The notes beneath the pieces were generated by a model. That model made no database searches. It was not told the origin of the DNA and saw only the letters and a list, made by a program, of their open reading frames with translations. A DNA stretch of 64,000 nt, taken from positions 12,276,001-12,340,000 of the forward strand of contig JBHGNT010000007.1 in assembly GCA_043228905.1 (NCBI GenBank), given 5' to 3'. This DNA is from Azolla caroliniana. Its lineage: Eukaryota > Polypodiophyta. Below, piece by piece: positions 1 to 10,354 of this stretch (within the stretch, counting starts at the first letter, position 1; each line of letters begins with the position of its first letter). Position numbers and translations under genes: made by a program.

Positions 1-1461
1 GACTCCCGATGAGTTGCCGGCTCACACGCTTTGGTGCTGGAGTTTGCATCTAGTTTGAGATTGCGATCGAGCGAGGTTGCCGCAGATTTGCACTCAGCCA
101 TACTGAACTTGTATAACAAGTTGAGGATGTAGTGCCGTTGAGAGATCATGATTCTGGCCGGAGTCCGAATTACCTCGATGCTAAGGAAGTAGTGGAGCTC
201 CTTCATGTCCGTCATCTCGAACTTGTCGGAAAGGAGGGATTTGACCTTATTGATTTTGACGAGATGCTCACCTCCAATGACTAGGTCATCCACATATAAG
301 ATGATGACGATCGAAGTTGCGAAATCGCTTCGTATGTAGTGGGAGTTATCCGATTTTGACATACGGAAGCCGATTTGATGAAGATATTGCGTTATCTTCG
401 AATGCCAAGCACGCGGTGCTTGCTTGAGGCCGTAGAGTGGCTTCTTGAGTCGGCATACAACTTTTGGATGGGTGCTCGAGTTGAAGGCGGGTGGTTGTAT
501 CATGTACACCTCCTCTTCTAATTCGCCTTGTAGAAAGGCGTTCTTGACGTCCATTTGATGGAGGTGCCACCCTTTCGCCGCGACAAGCGCAATTACGGTC
601 CGTACCGTCGTCATCTTTGCCACCGGGGCAAAGGTCTCTTCGTAGTCAACTCCGTGCGTTTGTGCGTAGCCTTTCGCCACGAGTCGTGCTTTGTAGCGGT
701 TGACGAAACCGTCAACGTTGTACTTCACTTTGTAAATCCATCTACATCTGATCGCCTTTTTGTGTGGTGAGATGGGAACGAGATCCACGTCTCGTTCTTG
801 TGTAGTGCCTACATCTCCTCGCTCATGGCTTCGATCCATCGCGGATCCTTGGTTGCTTCGGAAAATGTTTCTGGCTCGCGTATTGTTGCCACCTTCATCA
901 TAAGGGCATAGTGATATGCCATGTAGTCATTGTAGCCGAATCAGTTGATCAGATTCTTTTCACGAGTGGAGCGACAGAGCTTTTCATTTGCAGAGATGAG
1001 GGCTTTCTTAGCTCCGATTGGTACATCGAAGCCATCGAACTCATTGTCGAGTGAGTGAGTCGACTCATCGTCGTCGAAGCGATCGTCTTCGTATTTCGAC
1101 ATTTTCGCCTTGGCTTTGTCCATCTTCGGGCTAGGCTGTGATGTGCTTTGATCGCTCGGGGGCTCTTGTGGCCCACTTAGCCTTGTGGTAATCGAGCTAT
1201 CTTCGAACATGTCTTCGAGGCGATCTCCACCTTCTCGCTCTTGTTCGACCGGTTTCGCATCGATCGGGGTCGAAGTCGGAATCTTCTCTGGTGCGTACCA
1301 GGATGCAGATTCGTCGAACACGACGTCTCGACTTACTCGAACTTTTCGGGTAGATGGGTTGTAGCATTTGTACCCCTTTTGTTCGAGTGAGTATCCTATG
1401 AGGATACATTTCTTCGACTTTGGATCTAGCTTTTGTCGCTTTTCGTCAGGTATGTGCACGT
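1..1461 (-). pseudogene. COP1 Ty1/copia pol fragment: integrase C-terminus, linker and reverse transcriptase
   Basis: Minus-strand remnant of a Ty1/copia polyprotein that continues past the left window edge. Nearest 1461 is the C-terminal integrase region (KKCILIGYS, then SRDVVFDES). An acidic linker follows, then reverse transcriptase with the conserved segments VNRYKARLVAKGYAQ, DVKNAFLQGELEEEVYM and LYGLKQAPRAW, and the catalytic YVDD box at 285-296. At least two in-frame stops lie between integrase and RT, so it is dead. At 1461 it is cut by the GYP1 insertion. The missing upstream integrase sequence resumes in frame at 22328, once one copy of the 4-bp duplication ACGT is removed. Confidence 0.9.
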
Positions 1462-1555
1462 TGTCGTAGTGTAATTCACACACTACGTGAAAATTGCATT
1501 TTCATGTCCCATCGGATGGGATAAGGAGGAACCGGTAAGGAAAACCGGTGAGGAT

Positions 1556-1642
1556 TGTTACGTGCATAGGGCAGGATTTCAACCCTGTACCTCCACGTAG
1601 GCAAACCTCAACCTTACCATTATACTAACTTATTCTAAGTGT
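1556..1642 (-). other. Antisense tRNA-like module inside GYP1 5' LTR
   Basis: Read on the minus strand this stretch has an A-box-like TTAGTATAATGGTAAGG (complement near 1612-1627) followed by a B-box-like GGGTTGAAATCC (complement 1574-1585), at roughly tRNA spacing. The A-box part resembles the D-arm of eukaryotic tRNA-Asp. The acceptor and anticodon stems are not convincing, so it is not a tRNA gene. It may be tRNA-derived or SINE-derived sequence captured by the LTR. The same module sits in the 3' LTR. Confidence 0.5.
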
Positions 1643-1837
1643 TCTAGATATAGATTTAATACGTATAAGACCTTTTTTTACACCTACCTTTATTAAAAGG
1701 TAAGTCATGCATTTTTAGAATGCGTGAATATTTTATTTATAAGAAAAATGTACACCAATAAAAAATTACTCATGCACATTTAGTGTGCATGAACACTTTA
1801 GAAAAAGCATGAAGCTATGCTTAACCTCTTCCATCCT

Positions 1838-1845
1838 TATATAAG
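1838..1845 (+). promoter_or_regulatory. TATA box of GYP1 5' LTR
   Basis: TATATAAG lies in the second half of the LTR and is followed by a purine-rich stretch, where U3 meets R in plant LTRs. The equivalent site in the 3' LTR reads TATATGAG. Transcription would start about 30 bp downstream. Confidence 0.55.
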
Positions 1846-2116
1846 GAGAGAAAGATGTATGGTTATTGATTATTTTGCAAGGATTGATCAATCTAATATA
1901 TTCGTGGGATTCACGAGTTTATCATTAAAATTCTCTTTCTTACAATCCAAATATTGATTAAATACACTAAACACGTGGGATTCATAAGTTTTATTTCTTA
2001 CTTCTCTTTCTGCCTATTCACAACTAGCCTTATATTGTATTCTTCTTTCTCCTAGTCCAAAACCTCAGTGGTTCCCACCCGACTCACGCAATGATCCGGA
2101 GCCGAAAGGCATGACA

Positions 2117-2729
2117 CAAGTGGTGAACCCAATGTGAAACCGGGTGGCAAGGAGATGGAAAATCAACTGGGGCCTAATAACATGATGGCGATGTTTGAGC
2201 GGATGCTACAAGAACAACACGCGATGTCGGAGATTGCGGTGGCAATAGAGCGGCTTGTGCAACGGAACAGGCAATTCAATGGGAAAGACGTGTCGCAATA
2301 TTTGCGAGATTACAAGGCGGAAATGCTATAGTGCGGGATTTCGGAAGGACTGCAAGTGACATCCTTCAACTGGGTGGTGACCGACAGACTTCAAGGGAGT
2401 ACCCACAGGATATAGCAGCAAAATCCGACGTGGGAGGCATTTGAAGAGGCACTAAAGACTACGTTCGCCATCGAGGACTCCTCCAAGGCAACGAGGAGGG
2501 GATTCGAAGATTAGGTGGAAACACCGGATAAGGGGATGAAGGTCCTCGATGTGTTTTCGTCATTCGAAAGTCGGTTTGGGATGTTGTCCGTGAGAGATCA
2601 AGCTATCCTCACACCGGACAAAGTGATCATGTTCCTACGAGCCGTGGACATCCAGGACCAGAAAGATCTTGGAGTGCTTTTGGAGGACATGACCATTGAG
2701 AGTGGCCTCACTGAAACATGGGAAAGCGT
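2117..2729 (+). pseudogene. GYP1 gag, N-terminal part
   Basis: Two frame pieces (2134-2331 and 2515-2754) encode a gag capsid-like region that aligns with the GYP2 gag: FNGKDVSQYLRDYKAEML matches FSGKDATSYLASYRAEML of GYP2. The pieces are separated by stops and frame changes. The coding sequence is cut at 2729 by the GYP2 insertion and resumes at 9772. The last 24 bases of the second open frame are GYP2 LTR, not gag. Confidence 0.8.
2121..2138 (+). other. Primer-binding site of GYP1
   Basis: TGGTGAACCCAATGTGAA begins 4 nt after the LTR end. GYP2 has TGGTGAACCCGACGTGAA at the same spacing. The leading TGG fits pairing to a tRNA CCA tail, but I cannot assign the tRNA. Confidence 0.6.
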
Positions 2730-3379
2730 TGTCGTGAAGAAAACCGTCCCTTAGCGCAATCGGTGCATAGCGCGCGTGAACCGGCTCTTCACGCGTGCGC
2801 GCCCTTTAATGTATATAATAGGGAATTAGGTACATAGGCATATCCGGGGGTAGTTAGATTCGGTAGGTAGGAAGTAAATGAGGGAGACGGATCCCTTCCT
2901 GAAGCTATAAAAGAGAGGGAGACGCGGGGGAGAAGGAATCGCGCATTGAGGAGGACGAAGTGTTGTCGAACCGTAACCGAACGCTTCTCCTCTGTTCATT
3001 CTCCATCGCTCTTCTCTACAAGATTTCGGGAGGCTCGCGTTGCTTCGAGGAACGCCCGTGTGCTTCCGGCAGCACCTCCATCCTATCCCGTTTCGTGCGC
3101 AGACGAATAGGCATCAACATTTGTTCGCCGGCCTGTTCGGTTGTAACCGCTCGCATGCTCTGTTGTTTTGTGTCATTTGTTAATATACAAACATTCGTGT
3201 CTCTCTATCTCTGTGTCCATTCGTGTTTTCTGCGTTGACGGGCCGTACCCCTGTGTTTCTTTGCTCATACGTAACCGGTCGTCTCTCTCTTTCTCTTTCC
3301 CCTCCTATCACCCGCTCTTCGGTTCAAGACCCCGGTGGTCCCGCCTCGTTTCTCCACGCACGCGCGTAGCAACGCGACA
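2730..3379 (+). repeat. GYP2 5' LTR
   Basis: 650 bp with perfect 5-bp terminal inverted repeats TGTCG/CGACA. It is GC-rich in the first 100 bp, has a TATA box in the middle, and a pyrimidine-rich 3' part. It matches 9122-9771. Confidence 0.96.
2906..2912 (+). promoter_or_regulatory. TATA box of GYP2 5' LTR
   Basis: TATAAAA, preceded by GAAGC and followed by GAGAGGG. It is conserved in the 3' LTR at 9298-9304. A second AT-rich motif (TGTATATAATAGGG) lies about 100 bp upstream. Expected transcription start is near 2937. Confidence 0.65.
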
Positions 3380-3383
3380 TATT

Positions 3384-3401
3384 TGGTGAACCCGACGTGA
3401 A
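3384..3401 (+). other. Primer-binding site of GYP2
   Basis: TGGTGAACCCGACGTGAA begins 4 nt after the LTR. It is conserved in GYP1 with two differences. Priming tRNA not identified. Confidence 0.65.
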
Positions 3402-3423
3402 CAAGGCGGCAAAGGAGCAGAAG

Positions 3424-4779
3424 ATGAGGGGGTCAGATCTTGCAGAGGCCATGGCTTCGGCCGTGGACCGGATAGTGAGCGCGCGCGAGGGCACCAGCGC
3501 CCTTGACAGGGCTATTGAGGCGATCGTCGGTACGATCAATCGGTTCAGTGGAAAGGATGCCACGAGTTATTTGGCGTCCTACCGGGCGGAGATGTTGATG
3601 AGGGATATTCCGGAAGAGAGGCGTCTTGCCGGATTCCCTCGAGTGGCGATGCCGAGCATCCATGCGGAGGTGCTCGAGGTCCGGGCGGAGAGCCGGACCT
3701 GGGAGGAGTTCGAAGGACGGCTCCTGGAGAAATACGGGCTGGATGACGCGCTTCGACTTTCAAAGCAAGGCTTCATGGAGTGGGTGGAGTCCCCCAACAA
3801 AGGAAGAAATGCGTCGGTACTCCTCCGGGAGTTTGAGGAACGCTTTGCGCGCCTTTCGGCGCTCGATCGGACCGTTCTGGACACAAGTCGTGTCCTACTG
3901 TCTGTCAAATCGGTTGACGCACGGGATCGGGAGCAAGTGGGCTCCTTACTGGAAACCGAAGACGGGCTGACGGCTGACTGGGCAGCGGTAAAAAGAGTCT
4001 GCGGCTGTTTTGACAAAAGGTGGGAGTGGGCTGATACAGGGGCGACCGGGGCGGGTCCTGTCGCAACAAGGAAGCTCGAACCGATACCGCAGGCGCGACG
4101 GGAAGAGACCCGGGAGTGGCTCGAAACCGGTTCGGCTTCGATCGGCGTGGTCAGAGGCTTGTCCGGGGGGACAACTTTGGAGGAGTTGACACGGGCGGTA
4201 AAGGATCTCCAGATCGCCCAGGCTCGGAGGGAAGGTGGCGAACAAGCTCGTGACCGACGGCCTCCTGCAGGAAATAGGTGCATGTGGTGCGACGAGGTCG
4301 GCCACATCCGGAAAGACTGCGGGGACTTTGTGGAGGCTTTGAGAAGCCGGGTAGTGTACCTGTGGGAAGGTCGGGTGCACGCCAGCGATACTCAGAGGGT
4401 GCTGAACCGAAACGACGGGCGAGGAGGAATGAAAAGGCTGATGGAAGAGGCGGCGGCCCAGCACGCGGAGACCGTCCACTACTCGGCGTCGGCCGGTATT
4501 CGGGTCGGTGGCAGCGAGGCCCGGAAGGGGAGCAAAGCCGGGTTCTGGCCGACGGTGCTGGAAGGCCTCGCCGGTGCCCGAGTAAAGAAAGGCGAGGCGG
4601 ACCGCGCGGAGAAGCGGGTCCAGGAGGTAACCGGGTGGAGTGACCCGGTCGAAGAAAAGACGGGTTTCGTCGAAGCAGCTTGCCAGAACTACGAGGCTCT
4701 GGTTGAAGACAAACGGGTAGGAAAAACCGGAGGGGCCGGATCCTCACAAAGATACGAAACCCGATTTAGGCCGAAATAG
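3424..4779 (+). CDS. GYP2 gag polyprotein
   Basis: 451 codons from the first ATG; the frame is open from 3397 but that codon is GTG. The N-terminal two-thirds is a helical capsid-like region with FSGKDATSYLASYRAEML around residues 40-60. Then comes a linker and a CCHC zinc knuckle CMWCDEVGHIRKDC (CX2CX4HX4C, TGC at 4279) for genomic RNA binding. A basic, glycine-rich tail follows. It ends at TAG 4777-4779, whereas GYP1 gag runs uninterrupted into protease. The stop is therefore either a mutation or a readthrough site; I favour mutation. The protein would form the cytoplasmic virus-like particle. Confidence 0.85.
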   Translation: MRGSDLAEAMASAVDRIVSAREGTSALDRAIEAIVGTINRFSGKDATSYLASYRAEMLMRDIPEERRLAGFPRVAMPSIHAEVLEVRAESRTWEEFEGRLLEKYGLDDALRLSKQGFMEWVESPNKGRNASVLLREFEERFARLSALDRTVLDTSRVLLSVKSVDARDREQVGSLLETEDGLTADWAAVKRVCGCFDKRWEWADTGATGAGPVATRKLEPIPQARREETREWLETGSASIGVVRGLSGGTTLEELTRAVKDLQIAQARREGGEQARDRRPPAGNRCMWCDEVGHIRKDCGDFVEALRSRVVYLWEGRVHASDTQRVLNRNDGRGGMKRLMEEAAAQHAETVHYSASAGIRVGGSEARKGSKAGFWPTVLEGLAGARVKKGEADRAEKRVQEVTGWSDPVEEKTGFVEAACQNYEALVEDKRVGKTGGAGSSQRYETRFRPK

Positions 4780-5551
4780 AACGAGGCCGGTGAGACCAGT
4801 GCCCGGGATAACCACAAGAAGGGCGGATACTGGTTGGGCACGGAGATCGAAAGGACCATGGACCTACGAAAGGTCCTGGAAGAACGAATCCTCGATAGCA
4901 AGGTGGAACTATCGTTGCGGGAGGTGCTCAGGAATCGCCAAGAAGGAGTTCCACGACTCCATCGTAGACTTGGTGAAGAGGAAGAGGCTGTCGACGGAGA
5001 CAGAACTGGAAAGGCCGGTGGAGGTGCGGGCGACGCACATGGAGGACATGGCGATGGAAGACGAGTGGGCGGAGAGCCACTACTCAAGGCCACACTGGGC
5101 CCGAGCGACCACGGAAACCTCGATGAAGATCAGAGATGTTCAGGAACCGGTGGTGGTGCTGGTGGACCACGGTTCGGAAATAAACCTGATGTCCATGGAC
5201 TTCTACAAGAAGGGGAAATGGCCGATCAACACCAAGCACGGGTGGAAGATACGGGCGGCGACTTGTGCCACCGAGGAACTACACGGGGCCTGCCCAAACG
5301 TGCGAGTCAAGATCGGCGACGTCGAGATAGATCAACACTTCTTTGTGCAGGAGACGTCCTCGCACCCGGTCATACTGGGAGAACCGTACATTACGGCAGC
5401 GCGGATGGAGACCAAGGTGCTGGACAACGGGTCGGCTTACGCGAGGGTCAAGAGTCAGGACGGGCGTCATTCGGTCCAGTTCCTGACGGTGCGACCAAAC
5501 CACGAGCGAAACCGCGAGTCCCTCGGTGGCGAGAACCGAGAGGATTTTTAG
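4780..5551 (+). pseudogene. GYP2 aspartic protease region
   Basis: Retropepsin domain with active site LVDHGSEINLM, where Asp-His-Gly-Ser replaces the usual Asp-Thr/Ser-Gly. Later motifs VKIGDVEIDQHFFVQ and HPVILGEPYITAARME are conserved in GYP1. Upstream, VLEERILDSKVELSLREVL is in the gag frame. A single extra A near 4931, absent from GYP1, then moves the reading to the protease frame. The protease frame ends GAT TTT TAG at 5543-5551, and the RT lies in the -1 frame across that site. Confidence 0.82.
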
Positions 5552-7884
5552 AGAGGGTTGTCAAGGCGTGGGGCCACGACAGTCCGGACACTACGGGAAA
5601 ACCCCACAAATGTACGATAGAGGCGAAACCGAAGAATCCTTGTACCATAAGTAGGAAGTTTTGTTTCTCCGACAACGGAGGGTGTACGATAGTCGGCGTC
5701 GTTGGCCGAGAAAAGACAAGGGCGGAAGAGCGACTTCAGGCGTGCGGAGTTCTCGGGCCCAACGAGGAAATCAACAGAGCCGTGGAGGCGGTCTCCTTCG
5801 ACGATACCTTGGGAGTACTGCGAGAGGTGGTTGGAGAGGGCCTTAAAGAGGACCGGACGATACCGGTTTGTTCAGAAGAGATGTATGAAGTCATCACGGA
5901 CTTCAGTCGAGGGCTCGAGTCGGATCGGACGGCCCGGGTTAACACGAAGTACAAGACTATGGACCGGAAGGTAAGGCCAGTCGTGGCACCCTTACCGGAG
6001 GGCAGCGAGTTGCGAATCAAGGGGGTCGCATCGGACCCCAGTTTACGAGATCCGGCATGCATAGGACACGCCTTCATCGACAGAACGCTACGGGAGCTCA
6101 AAATTGGTGGGGGCGGGTTCCTACTGCCGGTGGAAGAAGACCGGTTTCGGAGAATGCTCGGAAGGCACGGGAAAGCCTTCGCATTCTCACCGGGAGAGAT
6201 CAGGTGCGTAGACCCGACAGTCGTGAAGCAGATGGTGATATTCACGGTACCGCATGTGCCGTGGAATCTCAAACCAATTCCGGTACCGAGAGCTCACATC
6301 CTGGAGCTGATGGAGCTGTTGAGGCAGAAAGTCGATATGGGCATCCTCGAACCATCGAGCGCCCCGTACTCGAACTGGTGGATTACTGTACCGAAGAAGA
6401 ACGGGACGTTGCGCTTCATTCAAGACCTGCAACCGGTCAACAGAGTGACCATTCGGAACGCAGGAATCGGATCAACGATAGGTGAGTTCGCAGAGGCCTT
6501 CGCCGGAAGGTTGATCTACTCGGTCGGTGATCTGTACTCGGGGTACGATCAGTTCCAACTAGCCGTAGAGAGCAGAGACATTACGATGATGCGGACTCCT
6601 CTCGGCCTAGTGCGAATGTGTACCCTGCCACAAGGAGGGACGAACTCGGTGGTCCACATGGTGAATGCGATGAACAAGGTGCTGAGGGATTGTATCCCGG
6701 ACATCACCATGCCATTCTTGGATGACATCCCGATCAAGGGATGTCCGGTGGAGGAAAAGGACGAAACGATCGGATCGGACGGATGCCGGAAATTCGTGGC
6801 GACACACATTCATGACTGCGAGAGGGTGCTGCAGAGGCTAGAGGACGCGAGGCTCACCTTCTCCTGGGAGAAATCGGCCTTCGGGCAATCAGAGATCATG
6901 GTCGTCGGACATCTATGCGGACCGTATGGCCGGAAACCGTCTCCGGCTAAGGTGGAAGCCATCTCCGCAATGAAGCCCGACTGTAACTCGGTCACGGAGG
7001 TACGGAGGTTCTTGGGAGCATGCGCGTTCTACTACATATGGATCCCGCATTACGCCCACGTTGCCAAGCCGCTATACGGGTTGCTGAAAAAGGGGCGAAA
7101 ATTCGAGTGGCGAGACGAGCATACGGAGTCGGTCTGAAAGATGAAGGAGGCTCTTGTTGCAGCTCCGGCACTCCAGAAGGCTGTCTATGAGAAAGGCACT
7201 CCCGTCTACATAACGGTAGATACGAGTCCGACCGGGATCGGATGGGTTGTGAACCAAGAAGATGAGGACGGCATTCGGTTCCCAATCCGGTTCGGTGCGA
7301 AGGTCCTCAACGAGCGACAGCGAGGATACGCCCAAGTTAAACGCGAACTCTGGGGTATTGTTTCGGCGGTGAAGGCCGATAAAGACTATCTGATCGGGAC
7401 GGAGGTGATTATCGAGACGGACTGCCTGCCGATTCTCGGCATGGTTTCCGGATGCGCAACCCCAGACCTGGCAATGCTCAAGTGGATAGCGTACATCAAG
7501 TCCCTGGATCCAGAAATACGACACATTTCCGGGAAAGACAATGCCGTGGCCGACATGCTTTCAAGGGCGCGATTCAACGACGAGGGCGGCATGGTTTCGG
7601 AGGACGAGGAAGTCGGCGTGGACTTCTTCGAGGTGGCTTACGTAACAACCGAGGGGGGGAGCACTCCAGCGCTTAACGATTTTAACGAGAGCAAGTACGA
7701 TGGGGAATGGCTGCAGATTGGAGGATTCTTAAGGACGATGACGCCGGACGCGTCATGGACAAAGGAAGAGGCCAACCGGATCTGGAAGAAAGCGTACCGA
7801 TTGTTTCTCCGGGACGAATACTTGTGGAAGCACCCGAACAAGAGAAACGACATCCCGCTCCGAGTAGTGGCGATGAAGGAGGAA
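5548..7884 (+). pseudogene. GYP2 reverse transcriptase and RNase H
   Basis: Begins in the -1 frame relative to protease. RT motifs include MGILEPSSAPYSN, RFIQDLQPVN and the catalytic FLDDIPIKG box (FxDD, two Asp retained), then VVGHLCGPYGRKPSP. RNase H has VYITVDTSPTGIGWV and ETDCLPILGM, and ends with ISGKDNAVADMLSRA. A nonsense TGA at 7135-7137 separates RT from RNase H, and TAG at 7885-7887 ends the segment. Otherwise intact. The DDIPIKG form of the box is unlike the YIDD/FMDD boxes of common plant gypsy lineages that I know. Confidence 0.88.
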
Positions 7885-7887
7885 TAG

Positions 7888-9129
7888 GAGGAGTTACTGA
7901 AGGCCTACCACGACAGCCCCTGGGCTGGACACCGTGGAACGTGGGCCACGTTCGAGAAACTAAAGGGGAAGTACTGGTGGCCGGGACTGTACCGGGACGT
8001 GCATCGGTTCGTGACGACTTGTGAGAGCTGCCAGATACACTCCATAGTCCGACATCGGGACGAGCTTCACCCTACATACCCTCCGGCCATCCACTTCAAA
8101 TGGATGGTAGATTTGGTGACGATGCCGATGGGTGTAGGGTAGCTGCGATATCTGGTGCTGGCCCGGGAGGACCTGACGAACCAGGTGGAAGGCCGAGCCC
8201 TGCAGAACAAAACGACCGCGACCGTGTGTCGATTCCTGATCGAGGACGTGATATGCCGGTACGGGTGCGTCGAGAAGATCGTGGCTGACCGCGGGGAGTT
8301 GGACGCCGAAGAGGCCGAGGAGCTGTTCGACCGGTTAGGGGTCAAGCTCTCGCTCACCACAGTGTACAATCTGGAGGCGAACGGGAAGGTGGAGCGCGGA
8401 CACGGACCGATCATCAAAGCGTTAGTCCGGGCATGCGGAGGCCAAGTCGGGAACTGGCCACGACTGTTACCTTATGCCTTGTGGGCGGACAGGACAACAC
8501 ACAGTTCGGTAACCGGGTTCATGCCGTCAGAGCTCATGTTCGGACAGAAGCCGATCATGCCGATGGAACGGACGATCTCCTCTTGGGCGACAGTGGATTG
8601 GAGAGACGAGATGAGCCGGGAAGAACTGCTAGCGGCGCGTATACGACAGCTCGAGCGGAGGCTAGAGGACGTGGAACGAGCGGCGGAGAGACTTCGGACG
8701 GCGAGGATGAGGAACAAAGCCCGGTTCGACCGAACGCACCGGCTCCGACCAAAGAAAATCGAGGAAGGCGACTGGGTGCTAGTCTACAACAGCAGCCTCG
8801 ACAACCAGCACCGGGCAACACGGAAGTTTGCAAAGCGGTGGTTCGGGCCTTACGTGGTAACGAGCGCCAACGACAACAGGACGTATCACCTGGCGGAACT
8901 TGACGGTACGAGGATGGTGATATCAGTAGCAGGGAAGTGGATCAAAGCGTTCAAGAAGCGCCACGACGGCGAACCGGATCTAAGAGGCCTGGATAGTGAC
9001 GACGAACAGTCCGAAACGGAGGACGAACCGATGGACGAAGAACCGGAACTCGGACCGGTTTTCTCCAACCAGAGCACAATTTTGGCGCATACCGGTGGAT
9101 GCGCGGTTAGGTGGGGGCGGATGTCGTGA
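7888..9129 (+). pseudogene. GYP2 integrase
   Basis: N-terminal HHCC zinc finger (YHDSPWAGHRGTW ... CESCQ), then a DDE core: Asp in WMVDLV, Asp in VADRGELD, Glu in NGKVERGH. A C-terminal domain contains KFAKRWFGPYVV and IEEGDWVLVY. No chromodomain is visible. TAG at 8140-8142 interrupts the core. The stop codon TGA 9127-9129 lies 6-8 nt inside the 3' LTR, and the coding sequence just upstream doubles as the polypurine tract (GGTGGGGGCGGA). Confidence 0.88.
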
Positions 9130-9771
9130 AGAAAACCGTCCCTTAGCGCAATCGGTGCATAGCGCGCGTGAACTGGCTCTTCACGCGTGCGCGCCCTTTA
9201 ATGTATATAATAGGGAATTAGGTACATAGGCATATCCGGGGGTAGTTAGATTCGGTAGGTAGGAAGTAAATGAGGGAGACGGCTCCCTTCCTGAAGCTAT
9301 AAAAGAGAGGGAGACGCGGGGGAGAAGGAATCGCGCATTGAGGAGGACGAAGTGCTGTTGAACCGTAACGGAACGCTTCTCCTCTGTTCATTCTCCATCG
9401 CTCTTCTCTGCAGGATTTCGGGAGGCTCGCGCTGCTTCGAGGAACGCCCATGTGCTTCCGGCAGCACCTCCATCCTATCCCCTTTCGTGCGCAGACGAAC
9501 AGGCATCGGCATTTGTTCGTCAGCCTGTTCGGTTGTAACCGCTCGCGTGCTCTGTTGTTTTGTGTCATTTGTTAATATACAAACATTCGTGTCTCTCTGT
9601 CTCTGTCTCCATTCGTGTTTTCTGCGTTGGCGGGCCGTACCCCTGTGTTTCTTTGCTCATACGTAACCGGTCGTCTCTCTCTTTCTCTTTCCCCTCCTAT
9701 CACCTGCTCTTCGGTTCAAGACCCCGGTGGTCCCGCCTCGTTTCTCCACGCACGCGCGTAGCAACGCGACA
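9122..9771 (+). repeat. GYP2 3' LTR
   Basis: 650 bp, same ends as the 5' copy and about 97% identical by eye. It is preceded directly by a purine-rich tract ending at 9121. TATAAAA at 9298-9304. Confidence 0.96.
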
Positions 9772-10354
9772 GCGTGCGGGATATCGTCGCGCGATACACG
9801 AAGAGGGGGCAAATGGCCTGCTCGCGAAGAAAAGAGGGTTTCATAATCGATTCCGAAACCGAGATCCGAATTGGAAGACCATCAACCGAGGGTTCGGGAG
9901 ACTACGACCGAGAAGGGAATCAATGCAACCACGGTGGAGCAGTTGTTGAAAGAAATGGAGAATCTGAAAATCGCGATAGTAAAGAAGTCGGATGACCGTC
10001 CCACAAGCTCCAAGTATATGGACCGTCAGTGCATATGGTGCGATAACACCGAACATGATCGGAGGGATTGCGACGAGCACAAGGAGGCGTTACGACGAGA
10101 ACTTATCTACTACGAGGGAAATTGGATCCATTCGATGGACTCTCGGAAGCCACTCCGACTGAACTTCCGGAAAGGTGGCATGAAGAAGGTCCTCGAGGAG
10201 GAAATAGCGGCGAAAGGTAATTATGCGACAACCGCGGGAATAAGTGTGGGTGAGTCATCGGGAGTAAAGGCGTCTTTTGCGCCGGATGTGCTAGAAAACC
10301 CCAAGAAGACCGACTCCAATGAGATCCAAAGCACCGTGGAAGACAACCATGAAG
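9772..10354 (+). pseudogene. GYP1 gag, middle part with zinc knuckle
   Basis: Continuation of GYP1 gag after GYP2 is removed. It contains the CCHC knuckle CIWCDNTEHDRRDC, where Gly at position 8 of the usual knuckle is Glu. This corresponds to the GYP2 knuckle and is followed by a region aligned to the GYP2 gag tail. The open frame appears to run to 10467, but everything after 10354 is solo-LTR sequence. The true continuation is at 11090 in the same frame, since the 735 inserted bases are a multiple of three. Confidence 0.82.

Larger units (their letters stand above)
1462..2116 (+). repeat. GYP1 5' LTR
   Basis: 655-bp LTR. Compared with the 803-bp 3' LTR it lacks about 150 bp of purine-rich AACCGGATGA-type repeats near its start. 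The rest aligns closely. It opens with a palindromic stretch (GTAGTGTAATTCACACACTAC has near-dyad symmetry) and contains an antisense tRNA-like module and a TATA box. Confidence 0.92.
2730..9771 (+). mobile_element. GYP2, near-complete Ty3/gypsy retrotransposon nested in GYP1 gag
   Basis: 7,042-bp element with two 650-bp LTRs, both starting TGTCG and ending CGACA. By eye they differ at about 20 positions (roughly 3%). A 4-bp repeat GCGT flanks it (2726-2729 and 9772-9775), and removing one copy restores the GYP1 gag frame. Genes are gag, protease, RT-RNase H and integrase. It is full length but inactive: one inserted base before the protease, a stop ending gag, and three nonsense codons in pol. 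Confidence 0.95.

Noticed and set aside
8700-9129. Chromodomain at the end of GYP2 integrase
   Set aside because: No aromatic-cage pattern; the tail is acidic and ends in the polypurine tract.
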